A stretch of DNA of 6,197 bases from CAZERD01 sp964515405 (GTDB lineage: Bacteria > Campylobacterota_A > Desulfurellia > Desulfurellales > CAZERD01), in contig CAZERD010000063.1 of assembly GCA_964515405.1 (NCBI GenBank), positions 1 through 6,197 on the forward strand, given 5' to 3'. The position numbers and the translations under genes are program-made. Under the pieces are notes generated by a model that made no database searches, was not told where the DNA came from, and was given only the letters and a program-made list of their open reading frames with translations. This document shows positions 1 through 5,726 of the stretch, piece by piece; position 1 is the first letter of the stretch, and each line of letters begins with the position of its first letter.

Positions 1-63
1 TCAGTAGGATAGAGCACAGGATTCCTAATCCTGGTGCCGCAGGTTCGAATCCTGCTCGGGGCA
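1..63 (+). tRNA. tRNA-Arg (anticodon CCT), 5' end missing
   Basis: The sequence shows the end of a D arm, an anticodon stem CAGGA/TCCTG enclosing the 7-base loop TTCCTAA (anticodon CCT, reading AGG arginine codons), a variable region, and a T arm GCAGG-TTCGAAT-CCTGC. It closes with the acceptor strand TCGGGGC and discriminator A at 63. CCA is not encoded (TCA follows). The 5' acceptor strand and the start of the D arm lie outside the window. The identity comes from the anticodon alone but all visible arms pair properly, so I see no sign of decay. tRNA 3' ends are common integration sites; no second copy of this 3' end was seen in the window. Confidence 0.93.
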
Positions 64-68
64 TCATT

Positions 69-115
69 AAAAAGCCGCCATTAGCTACTTAAGGTTGCTA
101 CCTTAAATGGCCTTT
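69..115 (-). terminator. Hairpin, probable minus-strand terminator facing the tRNA gene
   Basis: The core is a perfect 7-bp inverted repeat, TTAAGGT (89-95) and ACCTTAA (100-106), with a TGCT loop. Flanking arms extend it: GCCAT (77-81) with ATGGC (107-111), and AAAG (71-74) with CTTT (112-115), with small bulges between them. On the minus strand the structure is followed by a T5 run (69-73), and the open frame at 103-285 stops inside it. That arrangement fits an intrinsic terminator for a minus-strand gene. It may also serve the tRNA transcript from the other side, though no T run follows on the plus strand. Confidence 0.5.
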
Positions 116-285
116 CTCACTTCCAATTCCAAGGGGATCGTAAAATCCGTGATGTCATCGAAACACTCCCCTATATTTCAAAACATCCTCGCATGTTCCG
201 CCTTCTTTATATTAACACGCATGGACTGCTTGACAAACCCCTTCATCAAGTGCAAGAACGCAGGCTTACAGCCAAAACAAGTTAA
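103..285 (-). pseudogene. Unidentified minus-strand gene remnant (C-terminal end)
   Basis: The minus-strand frame is open from 285 to a TAA at 103-105 apart from one in-frame TGA at 178-180, with possible internal methionines such as the one at 220-222. The translation looks protein-like, with charged, probably helical stretches such as KKAEHARMF and, after the TGA, NIGECFDDITDFTIPLELEV. The stop lies in a terminator-like hairpin, which favours this strand. I do not recognise the family. No start codon and ribosome site convince me, and a stop lies just upstream at 286-288, so the 5' part is lost or shifted out of frame. The plus strand also has an open frame (85-285) without a start codon; I consider it the shadow, but cannot exclude the reverse. 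Confidence 0.35.
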
Positions 286-321
286 TTAGAAGGTGGTTGT
301 ACGGTCCGTTTCGGAAAACTT

Positions 322-727
322 ATGCGTCTTGGTATAGCATGGTATAGCATGGGTATTTCTACTTTCTATCGCTCCACTTTCGGCGCTTGCTGGCAATACA
401 TCCCTTGGTATTAGAATCGGAACCTCGGCATTGGACCAGAGATAACATACCATGCAAGCAACAAATTAGCATAAGGAGTATAGGGAACTATTTTGAGATA
501 AACAGGAGTACAACATCAAGCGACGTACGCTACGATCTCAAACTAAAACTCCCCTCAGCCAGAATATTGTCTGACCGCACCCCTTTTCAGAATCAGCACG
601 GGCATTCTATACGATGGAAACGACTCACCGGGGATGCTGCATCCGCAGGCTCAAATTTTAGACTGTAGTGATGTTAGGTCTTACCTATAATTTTGGCGCA
701 GGAATGCACTATGTCTTCTATACCTAA
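322..727 (+). pseudogene. Broken gene for an exported, probable outer-membrane beta-barrel protein
   Basis: From ATG 322 the frame begins MRLGIAW and then runs into an exact 10-bp tandem duplication (331-350). Deleting one copy in silico joins it to VFLLSIAPLSALA, giving a classic Sec signal peptide with a small-residue cleavage site, followed by GNTSLGIRIGTSALDQR. Downstream, in shifting frames, come strands of barrel-like alternating character: YDLKLKLP (near 525-550), FRISTGILYDGND (near 588-625) and VMLGLTYNFGAGMHY (668-712), the last ending at a stop at 725-727. At least three frame changes and stop codons prevent expression. The original size would be about 130 residues, small for a barrel, so internal or C-terminal sequence may also be missing. 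Outer-membrane localisation is an inference from the signal peptide and strand pattern; no specific family was recognised. Confidence 0.5.
331..350 (+). repeat. Exact 10-bp tandem duplication (GGTATAGCAT x2)
   Basis: Two adjacent identical copies of GGTATAGCAT lie inside the signal-peptide region of the broken outer-membrane gene. Ten bases is not a multiple of three, so the second copy shifts the frame. Removing one copy restores a continuous signal peptide, which identifies this as an inactivating mutation and not a functional repeat. Confidence 0.9.
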
Positions 728-761
728 ACAGAAAAAGTTGATTTTTAGTACATACGATAGG

Positions 762-1165
762 ATGAAAAGGTCGTTTTTCTAGAAATAACAACACAACAAA
801 GAGAACTGGATTTACTCTCTCATAAAGCTGCTAAGTGGATATGATCATCGTATTAGGTATCCTTGCAGCCTTTTCGTACCCGGAACAGAACCCAATAAAG
901 CGTAAGCCAAAAAAGCAAAGAATAACATAATGGCTATAGAAATAGCCTTGAGAATGTATAGAATGGATAATGGAGTTTATTCTACAACAATACAAGAATT
1001 AAAAGCTCTCACCACAACCCCCCAAGATACTATCTGTATCCTTAACACCATAGAGAAGACGGCTACTTAATACCTATTTTGTCCCCAACGACCCTCAAGG
1101 CATCCGCATATTTACCGGTCACTCAACGAAAGAGAGATGTTTACTACTCCTACTTCTGTAGAAAA
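762..1165 (+). pseudogene. gspG: Decayed type II secretion major pseudopilin (GspG type)
   Basis: GspG is the major pseudopilin of the type II secretion pseudopilus, processed by prepilin peptidase after a glycine. Here the leader from ATG 762 becomes MKRSFSRNNNTTKRTG|FTL if one T is dropped from the T5 run at 774-778. The N-terminal helix continues as IKLL, then VDMIIVLGILAAF (835-873), interrupted by a 2-base and a 1-base indel. Further on are AKKAKNNIMAIEIALRMYRMD and NGVYSTTIQELKAL (906-1010), which match the family pattern of a helix followed by 'DNG.YPTT.QGL.AL'. A frameshifted DGYL and VPNDPQGIRIFTG (1081-1119) correspond to the 'P.DPWGNPY.Y' region, with stops at 823-825, 903-905 and near 1069. 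Total span is about 135 codons, normal for GspG, so decay occurred by small indels and not by a large deletion. No other type II secretion gene is visible nearby. Confidence 0.85.
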
Positions 1166-1204
1166 AATCAATATTTGTCTTGAATACAGAATTATCGATT
1201 TTTC

Positions 1205-2268
1205 CATTTTTATAACCTGGAATAATATAAAATATGGATTATACCTGATACTAGGTAAACAAAAATTATATCCGACCAAATTACGCCTTAATGTTGCACT
1301 TCTTATATGTGTTCCAATTACCCCCTATATTGCAGGCTAAATTTAGGAACAATACATAATTCAACCTCGGAGCCATATTTACAGAAGCCAAAATAAAAAC
1401 TATTAGAGTAGCTACTCGCGTTACAACGGCGTAGACTCCAGTGGGAGTAACACCCCTTATGGATCTTAACATTATTATATCTGCTCGAGAATTTAATGAT
1501 CCCCAAAGCTCCTGCAAGTAAAAGAGGTAAAGCGCTTTTTTAACCATCTTGCTATTTTGTATTCTGGAGTAATGTCTTTTACTCTTACGGGTAACAGCTG
1601 GTTTAGTATAAAGACTGACACAACAAAAGCCACGGCTGTCGTTGCAACATTTATCCTTATGGCTATTTCTGGAGACATAATATGTCCCATACACGAAATG
1701 GTAATAACTAAAAAGAACAAAAGGAGGATCTTACAAACATACTTGAAATTTGTCCAAATATCATATGCTTTAATCCCTGCACAGTTGCCTCTTCCAGCTG
1801 TAATAAGCACAAAAATGGTAAGATGAATAAAGATACCAAGAAAATGGCAGCCATCCGATAGTTGAAATGCCTTTTTAAAAGCCAAAACTACACTGAAAAC
1901 AAGGAATGCAGCTATTATAAAATTCAAAAAACAAATCTCTCTGTCCAACGTATAAAGCCTCTTAGTAAATCCCATTGAGATTTTGCTTGATAGATAGAAA
2001 CTTCTCTAGTAGAAAGCATAGGCAAATCAAATACTACTAAAATATTTATTAATCCTGTGAGGGGAATTGCATAGGCATAAGCTCTATACCCCTTTGCCCC
2101 AAGGAGACGAGCAAGTATTAGTGCTGTTAAAAAATTTAGTCCGGTTGAAAGGATTTTTAGGATGAACAAGCCTACACTGCTAACTGTAAGAGGCTTCCTC
2201 AAAGAAGAATTATTTAAATCTCCCAAAAGCTTTAGCAAAAGATCTGTATATTTATGTTTAGATGACAT
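1205..2268 (-). pseudogene. Frameshifted polysaccharide flippase (Wzx-like), longer remnant
   Basis: Flippases of the polysaccharide transporter (PST/MOP) group move lipid-linked oligosaccharide across the inner membrane. The first segment, from ATG 2268, has the family start: a basic segment, then a first membrane helix and ALILARLLGAKGYRAYAYA. It continues with LPMLSTREVSIY to RWTERFVF. A shift at the six-A run 1926-1931 (plus strand) leads to the next frame, FLNFIIAAFLVFSVVLAF, which carries several hydrophobic helices down to KIARWLKK. A second shift at the six-T run 1536-1541 leads to ALYLFYLQELWGSLNSRAD and then to GVYAVVTRVATLIVFILASV. Beyond about 1370 the reading is broken more heavily, but fragments IVPKFSLQY, LEHI.EVQH and DIIFVYLVSGIIHIL still follow the family order. 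About 350 codons are covered, against the usual 420-500, so the C-terminal helices are missing or unrecognisable. Confidence 0.8.
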
Positions 2269-2280
2269 ATTATGTTCCGC

Positions 2281-2455
2281 TTAAGAAAGTCCAAACTTTG
2301 CTGCTTCTAAATACCTTGCAACCCAAACTCCCACTAAAAACCCTACCACCATCTGAAAGATTTACTGGCAAAAGCCAAGAGGTATTAGCAAAATAGCGAC
2401 GAAAACCGGGACGGTTCCATATACTCTGGAGCCTAGATTGTAGAACCTCAGACAT
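2281..2455 (-). pseudogene. Truncated N-terminus of a second polysaccharide flippase
   Basis: From ATG 2455 the frame reads MSEVLQSRLQSIWNRPGF and then FANTSWLL. Two frame changes then join ASKSFR and MVVGFLVGVWVARYLEAAKFGLS, followed by a TAA at 2281-2283. The order 'NTSWL..K..RMVVG..VGVWVARYLG...FG' is the typical start of oligosaccharide flippase family proteins. Only the first 60 or so residues exist. The reading ends where the family would continue into the second membrane helix, and the start codon of the other flippase remnant follows 12 bases later. The two N-termini differ in sequence, so this is a second gene and not a tandem copy. The upstream stretch 2456-2617 holds no gene I can support on either strand. 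Confidence 0.7.
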
Positions 2456-2617
2456 GGCCTTGGTTTAAGATACATTTTGCTGGGTGCGCTAAAATTCTTC
2501 CACATCAAACATCTCAATCTTAATAAACTTACTCCCCATGCATCATTTACCACATTCGAGCAGAAAACAAAAGTCAACAAGAAAATACAAGGATGCATCA
2601 AACACGGTATTTCTCTC

Positions 2618-2647
2618 TTGACTGCTCATCAGATTAACTGTTACAAT
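2618..2647 (+). promoter_or_regulatory. Sigma70-type promoter for the metallo-hydrolase gene
   Basis: TTGACT (2618-2623) and TACAAT (2642-2647) are separated by 18 bases. Each differs from consensus at one position. The start codon at 2715 would give a leader of about 60 nt. This is the first clear expression signal after the pseudogene region and points at an intact gene. It is inferred by eye; no transcription start is known. Confidence 0.6.
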
Positions 2648-2703
2648 GATAAAGTTAGTAAAGAAGTGCAGTAAATAGGGAACACTTTAGAAAAAACAAG
2701 CAT

Positions 2704-2710
2704 GGAGGTG
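2704..2710 (+). promoter_or_regulatory. Strong ribosome binding site (GGAGGTG)
   Basis: GGAGGTG ends four bases before the ATG at 2715 and fixes that start codon for the hydrolase. Confidence 0.8.
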
Positions 2711-2714
2711 GAAC

Positions 2715-3458
2715 ATGGAAGCCAGGCTATACATACTATCAAGCGGGTACCAAACCATAGCTAAGCAGAAACTTCTATCTACTGCTGGCAAAGATGAAAA
2801 GATAGACATACCAGTCCCCTACTTCCTGCTGGACTTAGGCAAGGAAAAAATCCTCATCGACAGCGGCATAGCAAAACAGGAGAACTCATCTGCAGGATTA
2901 TCAGTAATAAAAGACGCTCAAGACCCAATACAGTCACTCTCAAAACTAGGGATCTCAAGGGAAGAGATAACATACATCATACACACCCATTTGCACTTTG
3001 ACCATGCTGCAAACACCAAACTATTCCCCAACGCTTCCGTTATTGTACAGTTAGAAGAACTAAGAGCTGCCTTCTTCCCAAATCCAGGAATAAAACACGG
3101 CTATGTGGAACAGGACATAAAACACCCTGGGATAAAGTGGAAACCCATAGTGGGAGTAAAAAGCATGTTTGATAACAACGTACTCATCATACCAACACCC
3201 GGACACACACCAGGGCATCAGAGCATCCTTATCAGGCTTAAAAATCACTCTCCAGTCATAATAGCAGGGGATGTAGCACCACTAAAAGATAATGTGGAAC
3301 TTGGCATACCTCCCGGAGTTGCGTCAAACCCGTACGAAGCCTTATATTCAATACAGTCCCTCAAAGAGTTTGCCTCGTTTGAGAGGGCAGAAATATGGTA
3401 CGGGCACGATCCTTCCTTCTTCAAGGAATCAAAAATGGCTCCAGAGTACTACGATTAA
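2715..3458 (+). CDS. Metallo-beta-lactamase-fold hydrolase, N-acyl-homoserine-lactonase-like
   Basis: This 247-residue protein has the complete metal site of the metallo-beta-lactamase fold: H92-L-H94-F-D96-H97 (in HTHLHFDHAA), H164 in TPGHTPGHQS, D186 in IAGDV and H231 in YGHD. Length, the LIDSG strand at 47-51 and the TPGHTPGHQS signature resemble AHL lactonases of the AiiA type, which open the lactone ring of quorum-sensing signals with a dinuclear zinc centre. Where AiiA has an active-site tyrosine shortly after the bridging aspartate (my recollection of the family), this protein reads D-V-A-P-L, so the tyrosine appears to be proline. Another lactone or ester substrate is therefore possible. 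No signal peptide is visible, so it is probably cytoplasmic. It stands alone with its own promoter and converges on the cytochrome operon. Fold and metal site are secure; the substrate is not. Confidence 0.85.
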   Translation: MEARLYILSSGYQTIAKQKLLSTAGKDEKIDIPVPYFLLDLGKEKILIDSGIAKQENSSAGLSVIKDAQDPIQSLSKLGISREEITYIIHTHLHFDHAANTKLFPNASVIVQLEELRAAFFPNPGIKHGYVEQDIKHPGIKWKPIVGVKSMFDNNVLIIPTPGHTPGHQSILIRLKNHSPVIIAGDVAPLKDNVELGIPPGVASNPYEALYSIQSLKEFASFERAEIWYGHDPSFFKESKMAPEYYD

Positions 3459-3469
3459 ATAGAAAAGAA

Positions 3470-3494
3470 GCCCCCGTATAGTTTTTCCGGGGGC
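3470..3494 (-). terminator. Intrinsic terminator between convergent genes
   Basis: A perfect 7-bp GC-rich stem, GCCCCCG (3470-3476) and CGGGGGC (3488-3494), encloses an 11-base loop. Read on the minus strand it follows the cytochrome b stop codon by 8 bases and is followed by the T-rich CTTCTTTTCT, a good intrinsic terminator for the cytochrome operon. On the plus strand it lies 11 bases after the hydrolase stop but lacks a downstream T run, so termination in that direction is less certain. Confidence 0.8.
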
Positions 3495-3502
3495 CGTACT
3501 GC

Positions 3503-4180
3503 TTACTTCTCCTCTTCAGCCACAGGTACTTCATGTTCCCCTGTAATCATGGATTTTAGGAGTCCAAAATACCACGCAGAATAAGCATGGATTATCATAA
3601 CCACAACAAACATAACAGCTATAAGGCCATGAAGAACCTGAGTAGAAGAAAGTGGATCAGGCCAACCAGGCACTAGAAAATGGCAAATTCTGAGAATCAA
3701 ACCGAAATCCTGAGGGAATAGAAGAGCAATACCAGTTATCCCTATGAGCACCCAGAGAGTAAACCACAACCACCATGCTACAACCTCTGTCGGCGTAATC
3801 TTGTGCAGATACTGATCCTTCTTTACATCATACTTTATCAAACATTCAAGCTTCCTACCCAGCAAAAACATTCTGATCTCTTTTATAAAGAAATCAATAG
3901 CTCTAAGTGAGTTAGTCAAACCGAAACAGAAATACTCTCCGCTTATTACGAAGTAGTAAAGGAAAAACAGCACTGTCGCAACCCAAGCACTAGCAACAGC
4001 TATATGTATGGACCGTGCTGTACCTCGCGAAAGAAAAGAAACAACCTCACTACCAGGCGATCCAAGCGTAAGGTTTAAACCCGTTATTAGAAGTACCAAC
4101 ACCTCAACAACTATCAGCCAATGCAGGAATATATACAGTTTGGAGTGTCTCTGGACTTTAATCTTCCTCTTCGTCTTCAT
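3503..4180 (-). CDS. Dihaem membrane cytochrome b, formate dehydrogenase gamma / Ni-Fe hydrogenase type
   Basis: This 225-residue integral membrane protein has four hydrophobic helices at about 15-37, 56-80, 131-155 and 181-207. Histidines fit bis-His ligation of two b haems: H20 (FLHW) in helix 1, H59 (RSIHIA) in helix 2, and H184 (LHG) and H198 (IIHAY) in helix 4. Spacings of 39 and 14 match those I recall for E. coli FdnI (18/57 and 155/169), so it belongs to that quinone-reactive family. The family passes electrons between menaquinone/ubiquinone and a periplasmic partner. The loop between helices 2 and 3 is longer than in FdnI. It overlaps the upstream cytochrome c gene by 23 nt, with GGGGAAGAAC before its ATG serving as ribosome site, so the two are translationally coupled. 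No dehydrogenase or iron-sulfur subunit follows; its partner is most likely the cytochrome c. Confidence 0.85.
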   Translation of the reverse strand: MKTKRKIKVQRHSKLYIFLHWLIVVEVLVLLITGLNLTLGSPGSEVVSFLSRGTARSIHIAVASAWVATVLFFLYYFVISGEYFCFGLTNSLRAIDFFIKEIRMFLLGRKLECLIKYDVKKDQYLHKITPTEVVAWWLWFTLWVLIGITGIALLFPQDFGLILRICHFLVPGWPDPLSSTQVLHGLIAVMFVVVMIIHAYSAWYFGLLKSMITGEHEVPVAEEEK

Positions 4181-5234
4181 TGTTCTTCCCCTTACCCCTA
4201 ACGTTTGTTATCACAAGATGCGTACCCATAGCAGCAACAGAACCAACCGTCGCAGCCTCTATCCATGTGTCAACGTTCACACCGAACGCTGTCTTAAGGT
4301 TGGATTCCTTAGCATGAGCCCTGATATCATTAGCATGACAAGATGCACAATCCATAAACCCCCTATCAAAAGCGCCCTGCTCATACTCCATACCTTTATA
4401 ATGGCAAACCCTGCAACTTGCCGTATCATGGTCAAGGATAAATGGATATTCATTCAATTTCCCATTGATGGCAGCATTCATCAGCACCGCCGCATGTGAA
4501 GCCACATCCCCAGCAACACGGGCACACCTCTCAGACCTTTCTCTGGAACCACTAGGAAATCCAGCCACCTTACACCAATGAGATACCTGAACATGACACA
4601 GCACAGAATTGGATCTGACCCTTGGCAGAGCTTTATCATACTTATAGTACGGCACAAGGAATTTATGCTCAACGGCAAGTTTATTGCTTTCAGCTGAAGG
4701 GAAAGCCTCTTGCTCATACCAGCGATAAAGTCTCCTTATTATTCCCTTTGCCTTTTCCATCCCCATAGCACATTCAATTGCAAAGGCAGATCCATTGGCG
4801 GCTCCACATAGAGTAGCGTAACCCTCAACACCCCCCGCAGCATAGTGGAAAAGCAAGGGAATGCGCCTATGGTTCTTAACAGCATCAAAAACTTCATCCA
4901 GATCAGGAATAGGAAGCGCGGTATAAGGGTAGCCAACCTTCTTCTTCAGGGAATAAAAAATAGCCCATACCGCACCTGCCCCACATTCACCAGCATAATA
5001 CCCAAGATGACCCAGCTTTCTAACCTCTTCAGGATCAAGCTCAGCATATCCCCACGGCATAGGCGGTATCTTTCCGATATGCTTTGTTTTAGGAGCAGAT
5101 GATGAAGAATAGGAGTAAAAAGCCTCCTCTGGGCTGGTAGCAGCAGACTTCTCTGCCATCGCTATAGCTGGAAAACCAAGAACACTCGCCCCAGAAACGG
5201 TTAGTAATTTTTTGAAGAACCCTCTCCTGTGCAT
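4158..5234 (-). CDS. Split-Soret-type dihaem cytochrome c with C-terminal membrane anchor
   Basis: The 358-residue product starts MHRRGFFKKL, a twin-arginine-like signal, followed by a hydrophobic stretch and an AMA site at 25-27. Residues of about 70-240 carry spaced cysteines: C84 in ECGAGAVW, C143 in LCGAANGSA, C155 in IECAMG, then C213, C221 and C237. This fits the C_GCAxxG_C_C type of domain found in split-Soret cytochrome c. Two haem c sites follow, C274-R-V-C-H278 and C296-A-S-C-H300. Near 325-345 is a hydrophobic segment (WIEAATVGSVAAMGTHLVI), then a basic patch and an acidic tail. The Desulfovibrio protein is, as I recall, soluble, shorter, dimeric, with bis-His haems and an iron-sulfur cluster; the anchor and length here differ. 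The cysteines could hold a cluster. Co-transcription with a cytochrome b suggests a periplasm-facing quinone-linked complex. The perfect ribosome site fixes the start. Family confidence is good; function is unknown. Confidence 0.8.
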   Translation of the reverse strand: MHRRGFFKKLLTVSGASVLGFPAIAMAEKSAATSPEEAFYSYSSSSAPKTKHIGKIPPMPWGYAELDPEEVRKLGHLGYYAGECGAGAVWAIFYSLKKKVGYPYTALPIPDLDEVFDAVKNHRRIPLLFHYAAGGVEGYATLCGAANGSAFAIECAMGMEKAKGIIRRLYRWYEQEAFPSAESNKLAVEHKFLVPYYKYDKALPRVRSNSVLCHVQVSHWCKVAGFPSGSRERSERCARVAGDVASHAAVLMNAAINGKLNEYPFILDHDTASCRVCHYKGMEYEQGAFDRGFMDCASCHANDIRAHAKESNLKTAFGVNVDTWIEAATVGSVAAMGTHLVITNVRGKGKNNEDEEED

Positions 5235-5238
5235 TTGA

Positions 5239-5247
5239 ACCTCCTTT
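5239..5247 (-). promoter_or_regulatory. Consensus ribosome binding site (AAAGGAGGT) of the cytochrome c gene
   Basis: On the minus strand AAAGGAGGT lies four bases before the ATG at 5234, a near-ideal match to the 16S 3' end. It predicts efficient translation and settles the start codon. Confidence 0.85.
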
Positions 5248-5259
5248 CACGTCTCACGT
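5247..5259 (-). repeat. Direct repeat ACGTGA x2 in the cytochrome operon leader
   Basis: ACGTGA occurs at 5254-5259 and again at 5247-5252 on the minus strand, 7 bases apart, between the predicted transcription start (about 5261) and the ribosome site. It may be a small operator, an mRNA element or chance. Confidence 0.4.
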
Positions 5260-5267
5260 TCCACACA

Positions 5268-5296
5268 ATTATAGCATAACTTTATCACATTTAGAA
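5268..5296 (-). promoter_or_regulatory. Extended -10 promoter of the cytochrome c/b operon
   Basis: On the minus strand the sequence TGCTATAAT (5276-5268) is a perfect -10 hexamer with the TGn extension. A weak -35-like TTCTAA (5296-5291) sits 17 bases upstream. Start of transcription would be near 5261, leaving a leader of about 27 nt. Another bare TATAAT lies at 5320-5315 without a convincing -35. Confidence 0.6.
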
Positions 5297-5366
5297 CCCC
5301 TTTTAGATAAGCCTATTATAGATGGGTATAACTCATAGCAGGAATAAAATCCCCAGAGATAAATGC

Positions 5367-5726
5367 TTACCAAACTATGCCAAACAGATCCATTATCAGC
5401 CTGTCTATATCCTTTAACTCGGTCTCAGTCAACCTTGTCAAGACACCTCTGTCAACAAGAAGTCTCTGGATAGGAACAACACCTATAACGTTACACACCA
5501 CTTCACTGTCTGCCTTCATGCGATCCCTTTTTCTTATAAAATACCTGTAATCCCCACCGAGTAGCTGTGTAGAAAGAGGCATCACAAGTACATCCTCATA
5601 ATCACCCCTGTTAACAGCTTCGTTGAGAACATCACTCTGGCAAACAAGTACTGGTCTTCTCTTGCCAACAGTATATCCCCTTACCCGGGTAACGTCCGCA
5701 TAATATATATCACCCTTCTTTATCAT
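5367..5726 (-). CDS. mazF: MazF/PemK-family toxin (mRNA endoribonuclease)
   Basis: This 119-residue protein has the MazF/PemK layout: KKGDIYYADV at 3-12, the GKRRPVLV loop at 21-28 with the family's active-site arginine, VLVMPLSTQ at 46-54 where the family has its conserved Ser/Thr, and KADSEVVCNVIGVVPIQRL at 71-89, matching the usual 'K.S.....QIRTVD..RL' segment. The helical end (LTETELKDIDRLIMDLFGI) is also typical. MazF toxins cut mRNA at short sequences unless bound by an antitoxin. I start it at the ATG 5726, because GGAGGAG (5731-5737) lies four bases upstream; a longer TTG frame from 5750 lacks support. The first 17 nt overlap the small upstream ORF, the likely antitoxin. No clear terminator was seen downstream. 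Confidence 0.88.
   Translation of the reverse strand: MIKKGDIYYADVTRVRGYTVGKRRPVLVCQSDVLNEAVNRGDYEDVLVMPLSTQLLGGDYRYFIRKRDRMKADSEVVCNVIGVVPIQRLLVDRGVLTRLTETELKDIDRLIMDLFGIVW

Noticed and set aside
85..285. Open plus-strand frame downstream of the tRNA, considered as an integrase remnant
   Set aside because: No start codon and no integrase catalytic motif; the minus-strand reading with a terminator is more plausible.
762..1165. Type IV pilin instead of GspG
   Set aside because: The short length, the YRMDNG...TT segment and the VPNDP end fit GspG better than PilA, though the N-terminal helix alone would not separate them.
1557..1826. Open plus-strand frame of 89 codons
   Set aside because: It lies antisense to the flippase remnant, whose membrane-helix pattern is family-like; the plus frame has no ribosome site and no recognisable motif.
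2477..2674. Plus-strand frame of 65 codons before the hydrolase
   Set aside because: No ribosome site, odd composition, and its end contains the predicted promoter of the hydrolase gene. The minus-strand frame at 2362-2601 overlaps the short flippase remnant out of frame and is also unsupported.
4008..4499. Long plus-strand frame of 163 codons
   Set aside because: It is antisense to the overlapping cytochrome b and c genes, which have clear haem motifs; the frame has no family features.
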